Positions 1 through 5,732 of a stretch of DNA of 9,156 nucleotides are shown in pieces. A program made the translations under genes and the position numbers. The stretch covers positions 1-9,156 of the forward strand of contig CAMFFI010000034.1 of the NCBI GenBank assembly GCA_945949625.1, in the 5' to 3' direction. The stretch comes from an uncultured bacterium. GTDB lineage: Bacteria; Bacillota; Clostridia; Oscillospirales; Acutalibacteraceae. Under the pieces are notes generated by a model. That model was not told the DNA's origin, did no database searches, and saw only the letters and a program-made list of their open reading frames with translations. Within the stretch, counting starts at the first letter, position 1. Each line of letters begins with the position of its first letter.

Positions 1-518
1 TCTCCTCTGTACATAAGTCCTTTTTCCTAGAGCCTTACAAAAACCTCTTTACCAGCCTTTGAACAGCCCTCGTCCATGGTAAAGCGCTCACGCTCCCAGT
101 CACAGCTTGAGCCTAACTTTTTAAGCTGGTCGGTAATTCTTCCGCCGTAAACCTTTTTCCAGTCCCACGCACGTTCAAGGAATTTTTCTCTGCCCAAATC
201 TTCCTTGGTAACGCCTTCTTTTCTCATGGCCTCAACAATTTTTGCCTCGGTTGCAATTGAAGCGTGGTCCGTACCGGGAAGCCACAGGGCAGAATATCCC
301 TGCATACGTTTCCAGCGGATTAAAATATCCTGCAAGGTTTCGTCAAGGGCGTGTCCCATATGAAGCTGTCCCGTAATGTTCGGAGGGGGCATTACGATTG
401 TGTAAGGCTTTTTGTCCTTGTCAACCTCTGCGTGAAAATAGTTTCCCTTTAGCCAAAAGTCATAAATACGGTCCTCAAATTCCTGAGGATTGTAGGCTTT
501 AGCCAGTTCCTTTGCCAT
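1..518 (-). CDS. valS: Valine--tRNA ligase, N-terminal part, interrupted by an in-frame TAG
   Basis: Class I aminoacyl-tRNA synthetase that charges tRNA-Val in the cytoplasm. The N-terminal catalytic region is clear: PPPNITG (residues 44-50), the HIGH-type motif HMGH (53-56), then GTDHASIATEAKIV and GSSCDWERERFTMDEG. The start ATG (516-518) has AAGGAG 8 nt upstream (527-532). After VFVRL the frame reads TAG (27-29), then continues in the same frame as EKGLMYRG to the window edge. Family members usually read VRLYEKGL.YRG here, so the TAG stands where Tyr is expected (codon 164). Residue 156 is Gly where Val is usual (AVKEVF/AVREVF in relatives). Both oddities are explained by a single T-to-G change on the coding strand. 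The gene should run to about 880 residues; the rest is outside the window. Identity is very secure. Whether the stop is real, a read error or recoded cannot be decided here. Confidence 0.93.
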
Positions 519-599
519 AATTATCGCTCCTTTATAATATGATTAGTTTGTTTTTTGATATTAAGTAATTTTTGAATTTTAACGGCGGCATTTTGCTCT

Positions 600-635
600 A
601 CAACATTCGGTTGTTATTTTACACCCTGCGGTTGT
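600..635. repeat. Possible decayed REP-like palindrome in the valS leader
   Basis: ACAAC-ATTCG-GTTGT (600-614) is a 5-bp inverted repeat. ACACCCTGCGGTTGT (621-635) resembles the core ACAACCCTTGCGGTTGT of the repeats at 1271, 8790 and 9045, with small losses. Both lie in the roughly 135-nt leader between the T-box terminator and the valS start. Otherwise that leader is AT-rich and shows nothing but the ribosome-binding site. The similarity is short, so this is tentative. Confidence 0.3.
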
Positions 636-654
636 TTAAGAATACTGCATATAA

Positions 655-686
655 ACAAAAACGCCCCAAGCAAAAAGCTTAGGGCG
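655..686 (-). terminator. T-box regulated intrinsic terminator
   Basis: On the minus strand CGCCCTAAGC (686-677), a TTTTT loop and GCTTGGGGCG (671-662) form a 10-bp stem with one G-U pair. TTTTTG follows immediately. It lies directly after the T-box motif, the expected place for the conditional terminator competing with the antiterminator. Confidence 0.93.
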
Positions 687-930
687 AATAAAATCCGTGG
701 TACCACCTAAATTCAGAAAAATCTGCACTTAACAGTACGGGCAATAAAAATCCGATACTGCGTCCCCTGTAACGGTGGGCATCCGTTGGAATCTACTGAG
801 AAAAATCCGTTCAGTCCAAAGCTCAAGGGCTACTTCCGCAACTGCTTTAACGAAGATTTACACCGACCATCTTCTCTCTTTGCAAAAAGCCGAGGGTACT
901 CCTCCCTGTCAACGCCTTTATATATTCATT
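655..930 (-). promoter_or_regulatory. T-box riboswitch (tRNA-Val sensing) of valS
   Basis: Transcribed leader between the valS promoter and gene. In transcript order it shows the Stem I pieces AGTA, AGAGAGAAG and GGTGTAA (about 905-850). Next comes the specifier region GAAGTAGCCCTTGAG, in which GTA (831-833) is a valine codon at the usual position. It is followed by a Stem III-type CCGTTA element, the conserved T-box AGGTGGTACCACGG (708-695), and an intrinsic terminator. The TGGT of the bulge (705-702) complements the ACCA end expected of tRNA-Val. In the known mechanism, uncharged tRNA-Val pairs with specifier and bulge, stabilises the antiterminator and lets valS be transcribed. The match between specifier and downstream gene makes the call strong. 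The 5' end is estimated from the promoter. Confidence 0.95.
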
Positions 931-936
931 GAAAAA

Positions 937-965
937 ATTATAGCAAACATCGGGGAATATGTCAA
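937..965 (-). promoter_or_regulatory. Consensus sigma-A promoter of valS
   Basis: Minus strand: TTGACA (965-960), a 17-nt spacer, then TATAAT (942-937). Both hexamers match consensus exactly. Transcription would begin near 930, just before the T-box Stem I. Confidence 0.92.
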
Positions 966-1029
966 TAATTTAATTTTTCATTGGGGGCAATTTTCATAAA
1001 GTCGAGTACCTCCACACGCAGTCAGAGCA

Positions 1030-1054
1030 GTAGGGCAGAAACAAGCCGCCCTAC
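1030..1054. repeat. REP-like palindrome with GTAGGGC/GCCCTAC ends
   Basis: GTAGGGC (1030-1036) pairs with GCCCTAC (1048-1054) around an 11-nt middle, so the unit has a GTAG foot on both strands. Read on the minus strand it begins GTAGGGCGGCTTG, close to GTATGGCGGCTTG at 8980-8968. It lies upstream of the valS promoter in a gene-free stretch. Confidence 0.75.
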
Positions 1055-1083
1055 CAATAAATCTGAAACTTTTTCTGTATAAA

Positions 1084-1196
1084 CGGACAGCCGCAAGGGC
1101 TGTCCCTACACATTGTCCGTAAATACAGAATAACCTATATGTTTTAATTCTTGCCTCCCTCTGTTGAGGGAGGTGTCAAAACGCAGTTTTGACGGA
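1084..1196 (+). repeat. 113-bp composite repeat, copy 1
   Basis: Aligned without gaps to 9044-9156 at a constant offset of 7960, with 12 mismatches in 113 (101 identical). It contains the GTAG-headed hairpin (1085-1109), an AT-rich link, hairpin CCTCCCTC-TGTT-GAGGGAGG (1154-1173) and hairpin GTCAAAAC-GCA-GTTTTGAC (1175-1193). The last 43 bases differ only in the loop of the CCTCCCTC hairpin. The second copy is cut by the window end, so the full length is unknown. Confidence 0.9.
1085..1109 (-). repeat. REP-like 25-bp hairpin unit, variant copy
   Basis: Minus strand: GTAG foot, then GGACAGCC-CTTGC-GGCTGTCC, an 8-bp stem. It differs from the three exact copies (1271-1295, 8790-8814, 9045-9069) at two positions that pair with each other in the stem (A-T replaced by G-C), so the hairpin is kept. 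Confidence 0.88.
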
Positions 1197-1214
1197 GGGA
1201 GAGAAAAACATATA
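1136..1214. repeat. MITE-like nested-hairpin module
   Basis: Bounded by a perfect 10-bp inverted repeat, TATATGTTTT (1136-1145) and AAAACATATA (1205-1214). Inside are CTCCCTC and GAGGGAG arms, the CCTCCCTC/GAGGGAGG hairpin and the GTCAAAAC/GTTTTGAC hairpin. The whole can fold as a nested or cruciform structure. It encodes nothing visible. The similar stretch at 9096-9156 has TATATATTTT as its left arm. From general familiarity, CTCCCTC-type modules of this kind are widespread between genes of gut Clostridia; no search was run. No clear target-site duplication was seen. Confidence 0.7.
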
Positions 1215-1270
1215 TTAAATGTATATGCGAAAATTTATTTTTACATAGTAAATTCCATTATAAAGCAACA

Positions 1271-1295
1271 GTAGGGACAACCCTTGCGGTTGTCC
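1271..1295 (+). repeat. REP-like 25-bp hairpin unit, exact copy
   Basis: GTAG foot, then GGACAACC-CTTGC-GGTTGTCC with an 8-bp stem. With the preceding CA it is identical over 27 bases to 8788-8814, and identical over 25 bases to the reverse complement of 9045-9069. It lies just downstream of the nifJ terminator. Confidence 0.9.
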
Positions 1296-1330
1296 AAAAA
1301 AACCTACAAAAAACTGTGTTTTCCTGTAAA

Positions 1331-1364
1331 GTACAAAAGACCGGCTCACAAAAGTGAACCGGTC
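1331..1364 (-). terminator. Intrinsic terminator of nifJ
   Basis: Minus strand: GACCGGTTCAC (1364-1354), loop TTTT, GTGAGCCGGTC (1349-1339), an 11-bp stem with one G-U pair, then TCTTTTGTACTTT. It begins about 36 nt after the nifJ stop codon. Confidence 0.9.
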
Positions 1365-1399
1365 GGATTTTATGATTTAAAGACTTTCAGAGTGCAAAA

Positions 1400-4300
1400 T
1401 TACTTTGCGTCATCAAAGCTTGCAAGCTTAGCGAGATGCTCGTACTTCTTCTCTGCAATATCCTCAGCCTCTGTAAAGAGTTTTTCAGCTCTTTCAGGGT
1501 TAGAACGGGCAAGTCTGTTGTAACGAACTTCGCCCATAATGAAGTCACGATAAGAAGCACTTGGAGCCTTGCTGTCAAGCATAAACGGATTCTTTCCTTC
1601 GTCAGCAAGACGCGGGTCAAATCTGAAGCAGTTCCAGTAGCCTGCTGCAACAGCCTTTTCCTCTTCCTTCTGAGCAATACCCATACCGCCCTTAATACCG
1701 TGGTTGATACAAGGAGCGTAGCAGATAACGATTGAAGGACCGTTGTAGCTTTCAGCCTCTGTCATAGCCTTGATGCACTGGTTGAAGTCAGCGCCCATAG
1801 CAACCTGAGCAACGTAAACATAGCCGTAGCTCATTGCAATTGCTGCAAGGTCTTTCTTCTTCATTGCTTTACCTGCTGCTGCGAACTGTGCAACAGAACC
1901 AACAGGTGTAGCCTTTGAAGCCTGACCGCCTGTGTTGGAGTAAACCTCTGTATCAAATACAAGGATGTTTACGTTTTCGCCGGAAGCGATTACGTGGTCA
2001 AGACCGCCGAAGCCGATATCATAAGCCCAGCCGTCGCCGCCGAAAATCCATACGGACTTTTTAGCAAGCTCGTCTTTATCTTTAAGTGTTTTCTTTGCAA
2101 GCTCTGCAACTTCGCCGCTTTCGTTTGAAAGAACCTCAAGCTTTTCAATAAGAGTATCGGCTGCTGCACGGTTTGCCTTTGAATCTGTGCTTGTTTCAAT
2201 ATAATTTGCGCAAGCCTCTTTAACGTCTGCCTTATCAGTTAAGTCAGCAATTTTTTCAACATATTCAGCAAGTCTGCTGCGGATAGCCTTCTGTCCTAAA
2301 GCCATACCGTAACCAAACTCGGCGTTATCCTCGAACAAGCTGTTCTGCCAAGCAGGACCAAAGCCCTTTTTGTTTACTGTGTATGGAGTTGCAGGAGCTG
2401 AACCGCCCCAGATTGAAGAACAACCTGTTGCGTTTGCAATAAACATTCTGTCGCCGAAGAGCTGTGTAACAAGCTTAGCGTAAGGTGTTTCGCCGCAGCC
2501 TGCGCAAGCGCCGGAGAATTCAAGCAAAGGCTGTTTGAACTGACTGCCCTTAACTGTTGATTCTTTAAACTTCTCATTTACTGCGGGCTTATCTTCAAGT
2601 GTAAGACCATAGTTGAATACTTTCTGTGAAGGCATCTGAGAATCAATAGACTTCATAACAAGAGCCTTCTCGCCCTTCTTGCCGGGGCATACCTGAGCAC
2701 AAGAGCCGCAGCCTGTGCAGTCAAGTGTTGATACGGTCATTGCGAACTTAAGACCCGGAACACCAATCATAGGAATAGACTTTGTTCCTTCCGGAGCGTT
2801 TGCAAGCTCTTCTTCTGTAAGAGCAACAGGACGGATTACAGCGTGAGGACATACATATGAACATCTGTTACACTGAATACAGTTTTCAGGCTGCCACTCG
2901 GGAACGTCAACTGCGATACCTCTCTTCTCATAAGCGGAAGAACCGTTAGGAGCAGTACCGTCAACGTGATCCATAAATGCAGATACAGGAAGCTTGTTGC
3001 CCTTGTAAGCATTAACGGGCTTTAAGATTTCGTTTACATATTTAACAACGTCTTCTCTGCCTTCTGTTGCTGCGTCTGTTACTTCGTCATCTGTGCAGTT
3101 TGCCCACTCTGCAGGTACTTCAACCTTCTTAAGGTCTGACATACCTCTGTCAATAGCAGCGTGGTTCATATCAACAATAGCCTGTCCTTTCTTGCTGTAA
3201 GAAAGTGTAGCCTTTTCTTTCATATATTCCTTAGCCTGTTCAGCAGGAATAATATCGGCAATCTTGAAGAATGCAGACTGTAAAACTGTGTTGATACGTC
3301 CGCCGAGACCGATTTCCTTACCGATTGCTATACCGTCGATTGTGTAGAAGTTAATCTTCTTCTGAGCAAGGAGTCTCTTCATTTTGCCGGGGAGACGCTT
3401 GTCAAGCTCTTCAACGTCCCAAGGACAGTTAAGAAGGAATGAACCGCCTTCCTTAAGGTCGTCAACCATATCATATTTATCAACATATGACGGGTTATGA
3501 CAAGCAACAAAGTCAGCCTTGCTGATGTAGTAGGTTGATTTGATTGGCTTGTTACCAAAACGGAGGTGAGAAACTGTAAGTCCGCCTGATTTCTTTGAGT
3601 CATATGCAAAGTAGCCCTGAGCATACATATCTGTATGGTCGCCGATAATCTTGATGGAGTTCTTGTTTGCACCAACAGTACCGTCAGCGCCAAGTCCCCA
3701 GAACTTACAGGAGCTTGTTCCGGCAGGAGTTGTATCCGGATTTTCAACAATATCAAGTGAAAGATTTGTAACGTCATCAACGATGCCGATTGTAAATCTC
3801 TTCTTAGGTGTTGCGCTTTCAGCATTTCTGTAAACTGCAACAATATCTCCCGGAGTTGTATCCTTTGAACCAAGACCGTAACGTCCTGTATAAACCTTAA
3901 CGTCAGAGAAATCTGAGCCGTTAATTGCTGCAAGAACATCAAGGTAAAGAGGCTCGCCGATTGAACCGGGCTCTTTTGTTCTGTCAAGAACAGAAATAGT
4001 TTTTACTGTTTTAGGAAGCTCGCTTAAAAGGTAATCTGCAACGAAAGGTCTGTAAAGTCTTACCTTAATAAGACCAACCTTTTCACCTGCTGCGTTAAGA
4101 TAGTCAACAACCTCTTCTGTGCAGTCGCAAACAGAACCCATAGCAACAATAACGTGCTCTGCGTCCTCGGCACCGTAGTAGTTGAACGGCTTGTAGTCTG
4201 TGCCGGCTTTGGCATTGACCTTGTTCATATATTCTACTACAACCTCGGGAATTGCGTCATAGTACTTGTTGCAGGCTTCTCTTGCCTGGAAGAAGATATC

Positions 4301-4966
4301 GTCGTTCTGAGCTGTACCTCTGATTACGGGATGCTCAGGGTTTAAGCTTCTGCGTCTGAATGCCTCAACAGCGTCCCAGTCAAGCATATCGCCTAAATCG
4401 TCATAATCCCAGGTTTCGATTTTCTGAATTTCGTGAGAAGTTCTGAAACCGTCAAAGAAATGCAGGAAAGGAACTCTGCCCTTAATTGCTGAAAGGTGAG
4501 CAACTGCGGCAAGGTCCATAACCTCCTGAGGGTTGTTTGAGCAAAGCATTGCATAACCTGTCTGGCGGCAAGCATAAATATCTGAATGGTCGCCGAAGAT
4601 TGACAATGCGTGGCTTGTAAGAGCACGAGCAGAAACGTGGATAACGCTTGGCAAAAGCTCGCCTGCCATTTTATACATATTTGGAATCATCAAAAGCAAG
4701 CCCTGTGATGCTGTGTAAGTTGTTGTCAAAGCACCTGCTGCCAAAGAACCGTGAACTGCACCCGAAGCACCGCCTTCAGACTGCATTTCAGTAACCTGTA
4801 CTTCTCTTCCGAAAAGGTTCTTTTTTCCCTGTACTGCAAACTGGTCTGTTAAGTCAGCCATTACAGAAGATGGGGTAATGGGGTAAATAGCGGCTACGTC
4901 AGTAAAGGCGTAAGAAACGTGAGCAGCAGCGCTGTTACCATCCATTGTTTTCATTTGTCTAGCCAT
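1400..4966 (-). CDS. nifJ: Pyruvate:ferredoxin (flavodoxin) oxidoreductase
   Basis: Single-chain PFOR: pyruvate + CoA + oxidised ferredoxin give acetyl-CoA + CO2 + reduced ferredoxin, the central step of anaerobic pyruvate use. At 1188 residues it is the usual full length. Visible in order: YPITPSS (28-34), E64 and R114, which correspond to TPP/pyruvate-contacting residues in characterised PFORs; ferredoxin-type [4Fe-4S] motifs CIQCNRCSYVCP (C696, C699, C702, C706) and CTGCGSCAQVCP (C750, C753, C756, C760); proximal-cluster cysteines C821, C824, C849 and C1086; TPP-binding GGDGWAYDIGFGG (976-988) and SNTGGQASKATP (1010-1021). The start ATG (4964-4966) has a perfect AAGGAGG (4982-4976) 9 nt upstream. 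It ends in TAA, has its own promoter and terminator, and looks intact and highly expressed. Confidence 0.98.
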   Translation of the reverse strand: MARQMKTMDGNSAAAHVSYAFTDVAAIYPITPSSVMADLTDQFAVQGKKNLFGREVQVTEMQSEGGASGAVHGSLAAGALTTTYTASQGLLLMIPNMYKMAGELLPSVIHVSARALTSHALSIFGDHSDIYACRQTGYAMLCSNNPQEVMDLAAVAHLSAIKGRVPFLHFFDGFRTSHEIQKIETWDYDDLGDMLDWDAVEAFRRRSLNPEHPVIRGTAQNDDIFFQAREACNKYYDAIPEVVVEYMNKVNAKAGTDYKPFNYYGAEDAEHVIVAMGSVCDCTEEVVDYLNAAGEKVGLIKVRLYRPFVADYLLSELPKTVKTISVLDRTKEPGSIGEPLYLDVLAAINGSDFSDVKVYTGRYGLGSKDTTPGDIVAVYRNAESATPKKRFTIGIVDDVTNLSLDIVENPDTTPAGTSSCKFWGLGADGTVGANKNSIKIIGDHTDMYAQGYFAYDSKKSGGLTVSHLRFGNKPIKSTYYISKADFVACHNPSYVDKYDMVDDLKEGGSFLLNCPWDVEELDKRLPGKMKRLLAQKKINFYTIDGIAIGKEIGLGGRINTVLQSAFFKIADIIPAEQAKEYMKEKATLSYSKKGQAIVDMNHAAIDRGMSDLKKVEVPAEWANCTDDEVTDAATEGREDVVKYVNEILKPVNAYKGNKLPVSAFMDHVDGTAPNGSSAYEKRGIAVDVPEWQPENCIQCNRCSYVCPHAVIRPVALTEEELANAPEGTKSIPMIGVPGLKFAMTVSTLDCTGCGSCAQVCPGKKGEKALVMKSIDSQMPSQKVFNYGLTLEDKPAVNEKFKESTVKGSQFKQPLLEFSGACAGCGETPYAKLVTQLFGDRMFIANATGCSSIWGGSAPATPYTVNKKGFGPAWQNSLFEDNAEFGYGMALGQKAIRSRLAEYVEKIADLTDKADVKEACANYIETSTDSKANRAAADTLIEKLEVLSNESGEVAELAKKTLKDKDELAKKSVWIFGGDGWAYDIGFGGLDHVIASGENVNILVFDTEVYSNTGGQASKATPVGSVAQFAAAGKAMKKKDLAAIAMSYGYVYVAQVAMGADFNQCIKAMTEAESYNGPSIVICYAPCINHGIKGGMGIAQKEEEKAVAAGYWNCFRFDPRLADEGKNPFMLDSKAPSASYRDFIMGEVRYNRLARSNPERAEKLFTEAEDIAEKKYEHLAKLASFDDAK

Positions 4967-4992
4967 TGGATTTCTCCTCCTTAAATATTAAA

Positions 4993-5022
4993 TGCAGAAA
5001 TTAACCCTTTAGAAATTCTGCA
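4993..5022 (-). other. Hairpin in the nifJ 5' leader
   Basis: TGCAGAA (4993-4999) and TTCTGCA (5016-5022) form a 7-bp inverted repeat with a 16-nt loop, in the leader some 10 nt upstream of the Shine-Dalgarno. It could stabilise the 5' end of the message or bind a protein. No T-run follows, so it is not a terminator. Confidence 0.45.
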
Positions 5023-5060
5023 TAGAATGTGTACTTTGATACGCCTATGTACCAAAATAA

Positions 5061-5089
5061 ATTTTAACACTTTTGTTACAAAAAGTAAA
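5061..5089 (-). promoter_or_regulatory. Probable nifJ promoter with overlapping operator-like palindrome
   Basis: Minus strand: TTTACT (5089-5084), a 17-nt spacer, TAAAAT (5066-5061); four of six and five of six consensus bases. The inverted repeat TAACA-CTTT-TGTTA (5065-5078) lies in the spacer and touches the -10, where a bound repressor would block transcription. The regulator is unknown. The half-site does not clearly match the Rex or CRP/FNR sites I know. Confidence 0.6.
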
Positions 5090-5136
5090 GTAATTATGCT
5101 ATAAAAATTGAATATTTTTGATGTTAATGCCAATAA

Positions 5137-5180
5137 GAAAAATTACGCCCCTTTTTAAAGAAAATTTTTAAAAAGAAGCG
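5137..5180 (-). terminator. Intrinsic terminator after the mrp-acyltransferase-RAYT unit
   Basis: Minus strand: CGCTTCTTTTTAAA (5180-5167) pairs with TTTAAAAAGGGGCG (5159-5146), a 14-bp stem with two G-U pairs. TAATTTTTCTTATT follows. It begins 34 nt after the RAYT stop. Confidence 0.85.
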
Positions 5181-5213
5181 TTTGGTTTTAAAGTTATTGC
5201 AAGCTAAATCATT

Positions 5214-5726
5214 TTATGATTGGAATAATTCGTCTTGTTCCCATTTGGCAGGATTATTATCTATATATCTCCATATTTCCTGATATTCCTTTTCTGTACG
5301 GATAATGTGGTCATAATAAGAAGTTTGCCATACAGAAAAGCCTATTTGTTTCGTTATCATTGTTTTTAATGAACGAACAATTGTATGCAGTGTAGAGCGG
5401 GATGCCTTCATCCCGCAGTTATTTACCATACCGTTTTTAATTGTGATAATCATATGTATATGATTCGGCATAATTACATATTTATCCACAGTTATATTAT
5501 CATACGCGTAATTTATGTTTTTTATATACTTATCGGCAGTCTCGCCTATATATGTTAGCTTTATCTTCGGCGGGATGAAGGCATCCCGCCCTACTTTTAT
5601 TCTTCCTAACATTTGCTTATGTTCTTTTACGCATATTGTTACAAAGTAACAGCCGTTATTGCTGTAATCATATTCTTTTAATCGTGTGTGCTTTCTTTGC
5701 GGTAATTCCTTGTTATCATCATTCAT
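5214..5726 (-). CDS. REP-associated tyrosine transposase (RAYT, Y1/HUH family)
   Basis: Small single-strand DNA transposase of the IS200-like Y1 fold, 170 residues from the ATG at 5724-5726. Features in order: RKHTRLKEYDYSNNGCYFVTICVK near the N-terminus, the metal-binding HUH motif in MPNHIHMII (H89, H91), and WQTSYYDHIIR with candidate nucleophile Y137 or Y138. YIDNNPAKW is typical of the RAYT C-terminus. RAYTs act on REP palindromes with a GTAG foot. A GTG at 5730-5732 is a possible alternative start adding two residues. No good Shine-Dalgarno is seen; the preceding acyltransferase gene ends at 5733, so translation may be coupled. Two GTAG-headed palindromes sit in frame inside the gene (residues about 45-53 and 104-112). 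No IS ends flank it. It appears intact. Confidence 0.92.
   Translation of the reverse strand: MNDDNKELPQRKHTRLKEYDYSNNGCYFVTICVKEHKQMLGRIKVGRDAFIPPKIKLTYIGETADKYIKNINYAYDNITVDKYVIMPNHIHMIITIKNGMVNNCGMKASRSTLHTIVRSLKTMITKQIGFSVWQTSYYDHIIRTEKEYQEIWRYIDNNPAKWEQDELFQS
5392..5416 (+). repeat. REP-like palindrome inside the RAYT gene (copy B)
   Basis: GTAGA followed by GCGGGATGCCTTCATCCCGC, an 8-bp stem with loop CCTT. The same 20 bases occur inverted at 5570-5589. On the coding strand it encodes residues CGMKASRST, between the HUH motif and the catalytic Tyr region. Confidence 0.9.
5569..5594 (-). repeat. REP-like palindrome inside the RAYT gene (copy A)
   Basis: Minus strand: GTAGG then GCGGGATGCCTTCATCCCGC and C, with a 9-bp stem GGCGGGATG/CATCCCGCC and a 4-nt loop. 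It is inverted relative to copy B with 152 bp between them. It encodes VGRDAFIPP upstream of the HUH motif. The GGCGGGATG arm recurs at 8846-8854 and 8955-8963. Confidence 0.9.
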
Positions 5727-5732
5727 TTTCAC

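Noticed and set aside
907..912. A second TTGACA on the minus strand in the valS leader
   Set aside because: No -10 hexamer at a suitable distance; it belongs to T-box Stem I, and a perfect promoter exists just upstream at 937-965.
775..999. Plus-strand open frame of 74 codons upstream of valS
   Set aside because: It lies opposite the T-box leader and valS promoter, has no ribosome-binding site and no recognisable protein content.
1154..1193. Pair of hairpins as an intrinsic terminator
   Set aside because: Neither hairpin is followed by a T-run on either strand, and the same structure is repeated at 9114-9153 away from a gene end.
1030..1295. CRISPR array made of the short palindromes
   Set aside because: Units differ in sequence and orientation, spacing is irregular, and there are no cas genes. 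The REP/MITE explanation fits better.
3379..3987. Long alternative-frame open reading frame within nifJ
   Set aside because: Shadow of the intact, clearly conserved PFOR frame on the same strand; composition is unlike a protein.
5214..5732. A complete IS200/IS605 insertion sequence
   Set aside because: No subterminal left and right end hairpins with cleavage sites bracket the gene and no tnpB is present. The protein motifs fit the RAYT branch rather than a mobile IS200.
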